From positions 62,001-126,000 of the forward strand of contig JAJCYH010000004.1 of assembly GCA_029262995.1 (NCBI GenBank): 64,000 nucleotides of DNA. Direction: 5' to 3'. How positions within the stretch are numbered: position 1 is the first letter of the stretch; each line of letters begins with the position of its first letter. This stretch comes from Saprospiraceae bacterium (GTDB lineage Bacteria; Bacteroidota; Bacteroidia; Chitinophagales; Saprospiraceae). Of the stretch, positions 10,494 to 18,500 are shown piece by piece. Both the position numbers and the translations under genes were made by a program. The notes beneath the pieces were generated by a model that did no database searches, was not told the DNA's origin, and saw nothing but the letters and a program-made list of their open reading frames with translations.

Positions 10494-10974
10494 GCTAGTA
10501 GCAAGTTGCTTTCTAATTTCAGTTATAATTGCCTCTTGTGACATTTCGCAGACAAAGTTAGCTAAAGCAATAGGTCAAGGTAAAAATGTATATGGCGAAA
10601 AGATGACTATATGTTGCACTGACCCCATAACAGGGTATTACAGAGATGGAAATTGTCGCTCTGGTAAAGACGATATTGGTGTTCATATCATTTGTGCAAT
10701 AGTGACCGATTCATTTTTAGATTTCTCTGAATCCCGAGGTAATAATTTGAGACAAGCAATACCAAACACTAGTTTTCAAGGACTCAAAAGTGGTGATAGT
10801 TGGTGCCTTTGCATTGAAAGGTGGGTTGAAGCGTATAAAGCTGGTTTTGCTCCGCCAGTTGATTTATCTGCATCGCATATAAAGACTTTAAATTACGTTC
10901 CTTTAGACACATTGGAGAAGTTTGACATAAATGCCAAAGCATTCAGAAATGTTAAAGAACTACAATTCGAATGA
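10483..10974 (+). CDS. DUF2237-family putative lipoprotein
   Basis: The product resembles DUF2237 proteins: NVYGEKMTICCTDPITGYYR with a conserved CC pair, then DIGVHIICAIVTDSFLDFS, LKSGDSWCLCIERWVEAYKA and FAPPVDLSASH. The biochemical role of the family is not known to me. Unusually for the family as I know it, this copy begins with a lipoprotein-type signal, MMFRLVASCFLISVIIASC, predicting export and lipidation. The start lies 11 nt inside purC, and tandem ATG codons at 10483 and 10486 are both possible. Confidence 0.75.
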   Translation: MMFRLVASCFLISVIIASCDISQTKLAKAIGQGKNVYGEKMTICCTDPITGYYRDGNCRSGKDDIGVHIICAIVTDSFLDFSESRGNNLRQAIPNTSFQGLKSGDSWCLCIERWVEAYKAGFAPPVDLSASHIKTLNYVPLDTLEKFDINAKAFRNVKELQFE

Positions 10975-11025
10975 ATAATTACTATAATCGCTATTATGAT
11001 TAATACGATTTATTATATTTAATGC

Positions 11026-11412
11026 GTGAAGGCTTTAGTATATATACTTATTTTCCAATTTAGCATGGGTTCTCTTATGCCTAATACAGACTTTAGCCAA
11101 CTTACAAAATTGCCTTTCCTTGTTGATCATTATATGCTTCATGTAGAAGAAGCTGAAATGGCTGGAGAGTCTTTTACAGTTTTAGACTTCATTTATGTTC
11201 ATTATATATCACCGGACGACCATACCCATGAGATTCCGGTGGATCATGGAAATTTACCTATTAAGCAGATTTCCAGTTCACTTAATCTTTGGATCCAAAC
11301 AATTGATTTATTGTCTATTAACAAAGTAATTGGCTTGGCGCAAAATGTATTTTCTCCCAAGATTTTAAACGGTAGGATCATTTCACATTTCATCTTTCAC
11401 CCTCCCTCCTAA
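11026..11412 (+). CDS. Small conserved Bacteroidota protein, function unknown
   Basis: The 128-residue product resembles a family of small, often unannotated Bacteroidota proteins with a hydrophobic N-terminus and a block like FSQLTKLPFLVDHYMLHVEE, a predicted helix, then TVLDFIYVHYISPDDHTHE and DHGNLPIK. The His- and acid-rich segment could bind metal, but this is speculation. The start is a GTG at 11026 in this frame. An ATG at 11022 is in another frame. The gene lies between the DUF2237 gene and the cytochrome operon with about 145 nt on the downstream side. Confidence 0.65.
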   Translation: MKALVYILIFQFSMGSLMPNTDFSQLTKLPFLVDHYMLHVEEAEMAGESFTVLDFIYVHYISPDDHTHEIPVDHGNLPIKQISSSLNLWIQTIDLLSINKVIGLAQNVFSPKILNGRIISHFIFHPPS

Positions 11413-11556
11413 GTTCACTTTATTGTTTACTCCCATATATAGGTGGTTTAGACAATAGAAGTTGACTTTGTGAAGTTTTATTAAAGCAAACCCCTTCTCA
11501 ATAGTCAATTTGTAAAATTTAATTCAGAAATTGGATTGGTTAATCAATTGACAATA

Positions 11557-12417
11557 ATGACAAAATTCTGGCATACAGTATATATCTCCATAATGACTAT
11601 TATTGTCATTGCGGTTTTGATTTATTTGTGTTATACAGGATATGATTACTATCTTTTACCTTTAGAAGAAAGGTTTTACCATCCGCGTCATGATTGGTTC
11701 AAGCCAAGTGGAGTATATGGTCATGGGATAGGAATCCTTGGCACATTTATGATGGCTTTCGGTGTTAGTATATATATAGCGAGAAAACGCTATGGATTTA
11801 TGGAAAAATATCTTCGTCTGAAGTATTTGTTAGAGTTTCACATATTTCTTTGTGTGTTGGGTCCCTTGCTTGTCGTCTTTCATACTGCATTTAAATTTGG
11901 TGGCTTAGTATCTATAGCTTTTTGGTGTATGGTTGCTGTTGTAGCTAGCGGGGTAATAGGGCGCTTCATTTATATTCAGATTCCACGTACTATTGAGGGC
12001 AGAGCTTTAAGCCTTAACGAGTTGAAACTAATACAGGTGGATGTTTCAAGATCCATGAAACAAAGTCTCGGGGAAGATGATGATGTCATGAATAAAATTG
12101 AAGCTTCAAAAGGTAAGTTGAAAGAATACTCAAGCGGTTGGAGTGGTTATTTTAATTTCTTCAGTAAACTTGCTCAGTTTGGAAACATTAAAAGTCTTCT
12201 CAAAGAGAATGGCATTAATGCTGTTGAAAGAAAAAAGATAATTAAAAGTATAAAAGAAGAACTGTCGTTAAGCAATAAAATTGGCCGATTGAATACCATG
12301 AAGGAATTGTTTAAGTATTGGCATGTTGCACACTTGCCTTTTGCACTTATTATGTTGATTATTGTCGTTGTTCATGTCATTGTTACATTGGTATTTGGCT
12401 ATAAATGGATATTTTGA
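11557..12417 (+). CDS. Inner-membrane cytochrome b-like protein, first gene of multihaem operon
   Basis: The 286-residue protein (ATG at 11557; a TTG at 11536 is a weaker alternative) has about five transmembrane helices. Three are in the N-terminal half, one is formed around VSIAFWCMVAVVASGVIGRF, and one is C-terminal after a cytoplasmic segment of about 110 residues. Histidines in membrane-proximal positions (VYGHGIGILG, EFHIFLCVLG, LLVVFHTAFKFGG, YWHVAHLPFALIM, IIVVVHVIVT) are suitable b-haem ligands. It lies 2-5 nt before the Fe-S/flavin gene and heads the operon that ends at 26349. The likely role is passing electrons across the inner membrane to the periplasmic cytochromes. That role is inferred from context. 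Confidence 0.75.
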   Translation: MTKFWHTVYISIMTIIVIAVLIYLCYTGYDYYLLPLEERFYHPRHDWFKPSGVYGHGIGILGTFMMAFGVSIYIARKRYGFMEKYLRLKYLLEFHIFLCVLGPLLVVFHTAFKFGGLVSIAFWCMVAVVASGVIGRFIYIQIPRTIEGRALSLNELKLIQVDVSRSMKQSLGEDDDVMNKIEASKGKLKEYSSGWSGYFNFFSKLAQFGNIKSLLKENGINAVERKKIIKSIKEELSLSNKIGRLNTMKELFKYWHVAHLPFALIMLIIVVVHVIVTLVFGYKWIF

Positions 12418-12418
12418 T

Positions 12419-13750
12419 ATGATGAATCTTGAAGAAATATTGATATATGGTTTTGTCGCTTTGATTAGTGGATTGATCTTGTATTATTATCTAAGGATTA
12501 AAAATAGGCAATCTATAACCACGGAAGCCAAAGTTACGCTTGCTAAAGAAGAAGGGTTGTATGAGCCAGTTTCTTTGCACCCATACATAGATCTTTCAAC
12601 TTGTATTGGAAGTGGAGCATGTATAAGTGCCTGCCCCGAAAAGGATATTTTGGGATTGGTTAACGGTAAAGCAACAGTGGTTAATGCTAACAATTGTGTT
12701 GGTCATGGTGCTTGCTTTCATGCCTGTCCAGTTGAAGCGATTTCTTTGAGGATAGGAACTGAAACACGTGGTGTAGAATTGCCTCATGTACATCAGAATT
12801 TTGAAACCAATGTCAAAGGAATATTTATTGCAGGTGAGCTTGGCGGAATGGGACTTATTAAAAACAGTGTAGAACAAGGGAAGCAAGCTGTTGAGAATAT
12901 TGTTCCATTGATAAAAAAGAACTCTAACATTGAATTTGATTTAGTTGTAGTTGGTGCGGGTCCCGCAGGAATATCAGCAACTCTTGAAGCCAAAAAGAAT
13001 GGACTTAAGACAATTTGCTTTGAGCAAGATTCTTTAGGAGGAACAGTATACACCTTTCCTAGAGCAAAAATAGTTATGACATCCCCAATGGATTTACCTC
13101 TTTATGGTAAAGTCAAATTGTTTGATACTTCAAAAGATGAATTGCTTAAAATATGGCAAGATGCTATTTCAAAAAATGATTTGGATATAAAAGAAAATAC
13201 TAAAATTGAAGCCGTCATTCCTCAGGCGAATGAAAGCTTTAAAGTTGTCACTGCCCAGGGTGACGAGTACTATGCACAAACTGTATTAATCGCAATCGGA
13301 AGAAGAGGTACGCCAAGAAAATTGGGTGTTAAGGGAGAAGATAAAATGAAGGTAGCCTATAGGTTGATTGAATCTGAAAGGATTAGTGATAAAAAGATTC
13401 TTGTGGTTGGTGGTGGCGATTCTGCAATTGAGTCTGCATTGTTGCTCAAAGATAAAAATGAAGTTATGCTTTCTTATAGAAAGGATAAGTTTTCTAGATT
13501 GAAACCTAAGAATCGCGACAAAATCAAAGAGGCAATCGATACTAAAGAATTGCAAGTAGCCTATAATAGCAACATTGTTTGTATTAATGATGGGACTGTA
13601 GATCTGACATATTCTGATTCAGAGGAAGCTATATCCTTTGAAAATGATTTGGTTTACATTTTTGCAGGGGGTGAATTGCCAATAGGATTTTTAAAGAATG
13701 CTGGTATTGAAATTTCTAAACGTTTTGCATATATCGTTAAAAAACATTGA
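12419..13750 (+). CDS. Membrane-anchored Fe-S / FAD-NAD(P) oxidoreductase (thioredoxin-reductase-like fold)
   Basis: The 443-residue protein has an N-terminal membrane anchor (about 6-26), a two-cluster ferredoxin-like domain (about 55-110), and an FAD/NAD(P)-binding module with VVVGAGPAGISATLE (about 176-190) and LVVGGGDSAIESALLL (about 325). It therefore probably takes electrons from NAD(P)H or a ferredoxin and hands them to the adjacent cytochrome b. Both Fe-S motifs depart from CxxCxxCxxxCP. The second Cys is Ser65 in CIGSGACISACP and His96 in CVGHGACFHACP. No CxxC redox disulfide of thioredoxin reductases is evident. ATGs at 12419 and 12422 are both possible. It overlaps the next gene at TTGA. 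Confidence 0.82.
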   Translation: MMNLEEILIYGFVALISGLILYYYLRIKNRQSITTEAKVTLAKEEGLYEPVSLHPYIDLSTCIGSGACISACPEKDILGLVNGKATVVNANNCVGHGACFHACPVEAISLRIGTETRGVELPHVHQNFETNVKGIFIAGELGGMGLIKNSVEQGKQAVENIVPLIKKNSNIEFDLVVVGAGPAGISATLEAKKNGLKTICFEQDSLGGTVYTFPRAKIVMTSPMDLPLYGKVKLFDTSKDELLKIWQDAISKNDLDIKENTKIEAVIPQANESFKVVTAQGDEYYAQTVLIAIGRRGTPRKLGVKGEDKMKVAYRLIESERISDKKILVVGGGDSAIESALLLKDKNEVMLSYRKDKFSRLKPKNRDKIKEAIDTKELQVAYNSNIVCINDGTVDLTYSDSEEAISFENDLVYIFAGGELPIGFLKNAGIEISKRFAYIVKKH

Positions 13751-15561
13751 AAATATATTATATAACATATAGTTTGTTGATTCTTTTAATAACATATAAT
13801 GAAACTAGTGCTCAGCTTTCACCTGGACCCTTAAGTAGTGTTCATGAACATTTGGAAGGCTTGAGTCAGTGTACAAAATGCCATGATATAGGACAAAAGG
13901 TTCCTGGTAATAAATGCTTAAGTTGCCATGACGAAATTCAATCTCTAATTGATAGGAAAAGAGGATTTCATGCAAATAAACAAACGGTAAGTCAGGAGTG
14001 TATTGATTGTCATAGTGAACATCATGGTAAAATTTTTAATATGGTAAGGTTTGATACGATCAACTTTAATCATCGTTTGACTGGTTATAATTTGGAAGGT
14101 CAGCATGGCCTAATTGACTGTAAGGCTTGCCATAACGCTGACAATATTTTTAATGATGAAATAGCAAGTCGTAAGAATACATTTCTTGGCTTGGAATTGG
14201 AATGCATCAGTTGTCATGCCGATTATCATCAAAATACACTATCCCAAAACTGTGCAAGCTGTCATGATTTTGAAGCTTTCAGGCCGGCAACTAAATTTGA
14301 TCATAATAGATCTAAATTCAAGTTAAAAGGAGAACATCTTACTGTAGATTGCATATTGTGTCATGAAATTCAAGAAAAATCAGGAATAGAATTTCAGGTC
14401 TTTACTGGATTGAATTTTTCAGCTTGCATCAGTTGTCATGATGATCCGCATAAGGAATTGCCTGGTTCGTGTAATCAATGTCATACAGAAGATTCGTTTA
14501 GTAAATTTATAGGTTTAAATAGATTTAATCATAATTTGACCGCATTTGAATTAAGAGGATCTCACAGCAGTGTAGCTTGTTTTGAATGTCATGATGAAGG
14601 TTTGAGAGTCGAGCAAATTTTTCAGGATAAAAAAGGCATATCAGAACAGGCTTGTGTCAATTGCCATGATGATGTTCATAAAGGAAAATTTGGTCAAGAC
14701 TGTGTACGTTGCCATAATGAAAATAGTTTTCTTGAATTAAATGCTTCTATGGATTTTGACCATAGCCTTACAGATTTTCCATTAGAGGGACTTCATCAGT
14801 CCGTTGACTGTAAGTCATGTCATGAGGATAACTATCTTGATGCTATAGCGTTTAATGAATGTAATTCTTGTCACGAAGACTATCATCAAGGTGAATTCAA
14901 GAGTGTTGAAGGATTGAATCCTGATTGCAATAATTGTCATACCCTTTATTATGATTTTACATTTACTAGCTTTGGCCCAGATGAGCATTTGGAAACAGAC
15001 TTTCCATTAGAGGGTTCTCATTTGGCAACACCTTGTTTTGAATGTCATTTAAGCGAGGAGGATTGGAGGTTTAGAGATATAGCACAGCAATGTGTAGATT
15101 GTCACATTGATATTCACGAGGGCTTGATTGATCAAAAATATTATGAGGAACAAAACTGTACTGCTTGCCATAATACGGACCTTTGGTCTAATATCAGTTT
15201 TGATCACGATCAAACCAGCTGGTCCTTGGAGAATAGTCATGTTGACCTTGATTGCCGTGCTTGTCATTTTGAAGAGCAAATAGATGGATTTGTACAGAAA
15301 TTTACTGGATTAGAAACGAGTTGTTATTTGTGTCATGAAAATATTCATGGTAAGCAGTTTGAGCTTGACGGAATAACGGATTGTTCAAGGTGTCATAGTA
15401 CAATGGGGTGGAATATAGAGTTTTTTGATCATACGCAAACAGCATTTCCTCTTGAAGGGCGTCATGCTGAAATAGACTGTAATGCTTGTCATGATAAACA
15501 GAAAGAGAATATTGTTATATTTAAAATAGATCGCTTTGAATGTATAGACTGCCATTCATAA
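13747..15561 (+). CDS. Periplasmic 23-haem c-type cytochrome
   Basis: The 604-residue product has a signal peptide (KIYYITYSLLILLITYNETS, cleavage probably after SAQ) and 23 CXXCH haem-binding motifs by my count. It is organised around seven copies of a block like FDHxxTxFPLEGxHxxxDCxxCH (e.g. FDHSLTDFPLEGLHQSVDCK), which provide extra His residues as distal ligands. The start is a TTG at 13747 that overlaps the TGA of the preceding gene, so translation is probably coupled. The next cytochrome starts inside its last haem motif. Its probable role is electron transfer through the periplasm. No T9SS sorting domain or membrane anchor is present. Confidence 0.9.
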   Translation: MKIYYITYSLLILLITYNETSAQLSPGPLSSVHEHLEGLSQCTKCHDIGQKVPGNKCLSCHDEIQSLIDRKRGFHANKQTVSQECIDCHSEHHGKIFNMVRFDTINFNHRLTGYNLEGQHGLIDCKACHNADNIFNDEIASRKNTFLGLELECISCHADYHQNTLSQNCASCHDFEAFRPATKFDHNRSKFKLKGEHLTVDCILCHEIQEKSGIEFQVFTGLNFSACISCHDDPHKELPGSCNQCHTEDSFSKFIGLNRFNHNLTAFELRGSHSSVACFECHDEGLRVEQIFQDKKGISEQACVNCHDDVHKGKFGQDCVRCHNENSFLELNASMDFDHSLTDFPLEGLHQSVDCKSCHEDNYLDAIAFNECNSCHEDYHQGEFKSVEGLNPDCNNCHTLYYDFTFTSFGPDEHLETDFPLEGSHLATPCFECHLSEEDWRFRDIAQQCVDCHIDIHEGLIDQKYYEEQNCTACHNTDLWSNISFDHDQTSWSLENSHVDLDCRACHFEEQIDGFVQKFTGLETSCYLCHENIHGKQFELDGITDCSRCHSTMGWNIEFFDHTQTAFPLEGRHAEIDCNACHDKQKENIVIFKIDRFECIDCHS

Positions 15562-18500
15562 TATTGATCTCATTTTTTGCGAGTATTAGTTATTCGCAAA
15601 ATCCGCATGGAGATGACTTTATTGTGGATTGTGGCAAATGCCATAATCCAAATGGATGGGATATTTCTATAGATACCTTTCATTTTGATCATGACACTAT
15701 TTCTTTTCCTTTAAGTGGACAGCATAAAATGCTGGATTGTAAAATGTGTCATACCGATTATATTTTTTCTGGAACGCCATCTAATTGCATTGATTGCCAT
15801 GATGATATTCATAATATGACGGTGGGAGAAGATTGTGCCAGATGTCATAACAGTGCATCTTGGTTAGTAGATAATATTCCAGAGTTACATGAATCCAATG
15901 GATTTCCTTTAATGGGAGCGCATGTGGGATTATTATGTGTGGATTGTCATCAATCTGAAACACAAATACGTTTTGATCGTTTGGGAAATGACTGTATTAA
16001 TTGTCACTTAGAAAATTATGAAAACACAATGGATCCTAATCATAAGGACGTAGGATTTTCAGAAGATTGTTATTTATGTCATAGCAGCAATTCCAGAGAC
16101 TGGGAAGCAGATGCAATTGATCACAGCTTCTTTCCGCTTACCTTAGGACATGATACACGCGATTGTAAGAAATGTCATCTTGGTGAAGTACTAAGTGATA
16201 TTTCATCGGAGTGCATTTCTTGTCATTTGAATGATTTTCAAGATACGAATTCACCTGACCATGAAGTGCTTAATTTTAGCAATGATTGTGTGATTTGCCA
16301 TACGACCGATCCAGGTTGGAGGCCAGCAAGATACCTACAGCATGACCTTGAGTTTTTCCCAATCTATTCAGGAGCTCACGAAGGAGAATGGAATGAATGT
16401 GTAGATTGTCATATTAAGCCTGATGATTTCAGTATTTTTAGTTGTATAGTATGTCATGGCAAATCTGAAACAGACGGAGATCATGAAGAAGTTGCAGCTT
16501 ATGTCTATGAAGATCGGGCTTGCTTAGCTTGTCATCCAAACGGTAGTGCCGAAGATAATTTTAATCATAACAATACGGGCTTCCCTTTGACTGGTGCACA
16601 CATAGGTGTAGATTGTTTGGATTGCCATACAACTGGATTTGCAGGCACACCAACGGATTGTTTTGCTTGTCATGGAATGGATTTTGAGGGATCATTGAAT
16701 CCTGATCATCAAGAATTGAATTTACCAACGGATTGTGTCAATTGTCATACTACAGACCCTGAGTGGATGCCGGCAAGTTTCGATATTCATGATGATTTTT
16801 ATCCTCTTCAGGGGGCTCACGCCTTGATATCAGACGATTGTGTTTCCTGCCATAATGGGGATTACAATAACACACCAAATGATTGCTTCGGTTGTCATAG
16901 TGATGATTATAATGAAACCATTGACCCTGATCACCTGCAGGCGGGCTTCAGTACGGATTGTACTACATGTCATAATGAAGATGCATGGGTACCATCTACC
17001 TTTGATCATGATGCTCAATATTTTCCAATCTATAGCGGTAAACATGAAGGGGAATGGGTGCAGTGTATTGACTGTCATACGACTCCTGATAACTTCACCA
17101 TATTCACCTGTATAGCCTGCCATAAAAATCCAGAAACAGACGAACTTCATGATGAGATTTCAGGATATATCTATGATGATAATGCTTGTTTGGGATGTCA
17201 TCCGTCAGGAGATGCTGATATGGCATTTGATCATAACCTTACTGCTTTCCCATTGACAGGAGCACACCTAGGTATTGATTGCCTTGAATGTCATGTAAAT
17301 GGTTTTGAAGGGACTTCAACAGATTGCTTTAGTTGTCATGAAATTAATTTTAATGGATCGATAAATCCTAATCATCAGGAATTGGCACTATCTACAAATT
17401 GTGCAACATGCCATACTACTGATCCGGGGTGGATGCCTGCTGATTTTGATATTCATGACCAATTTTATGCGCTCAACGGTGCACATGCGATAATATCTAA
17501 CGATTGTATTGCGTGTCATAATGGAGATTATAACAATACACCAAATGATTGTTTTGGTTGCCACAGTATGGATTATAACTCTGTAGTTGACCCTAATCAT
17601 ATCCAGGCGGGCTTCAGTACGGATTGTACTACATGTCATACTGAAGATTCATGGTTACCATCTACCTTTGATCATGATGCTCAATATTTTCCTATTTATA
17701 GTGGCAAACATGAAGGGGAATGGATGGAATGTATCGATTGTCACAATGTACAAGGTGATTTTTCAATATTTACATGTATAGCTTGTCATATAAATCCAGA
17801 AACAGATGAAGTTCATGATCAAGTACCTGGATATTTATACAATGATAATGCATGCCTAGGGTGTCACCCAACAGGTGATGCCGATATGGTATTTGATCAC
17901 AATATAACTGCCTTTCCTCTTACAGGAGCACATTTAGGAATAGATTGTCTATTGTGTCACAGCGATGGATTTGCTGGAACGCCAACAGATTGTGTGGCTT
18001 GTCATGAAATGGATTTTTCATCCTCGTTAAATCCGAGCCATACCGCTCTTAATTTGCCTATGGATTGTGTTAATTGTCATACAACTGAGCCGGGGTGGAT
18101 GCCTGCAAGTTTTGACATTCATGATCAATTTTACACCTTGAATGGTGCACATGCCTTGATATCAAATGATTGTGTATCCTGTCATAATGGAGATTATAAT
18201 AATACGCCTAATACCTGTGTTGGATGCCACCTTGATGATTATAATGGCACGACAAATCCTAATCATATCCAGGTGCAATTTGGAACAGACTGTATTGTCT
18301 GCCACAATGAGAGTTCTTGGATTCCTTCCAGTTTTGATCATGATGCCCAATATTTTCCTATTAACAGTGGTGCGCATTTAGGAGAATGGATGCTTTGTAC
18401 AGATTGTCATACAGACCCAAACAATTACAGTATTTTCAGTTGTATTAATTGTCATATAAACCCAGAAACAGATATTGCACATATTGGAGTAGGTGGTTAT

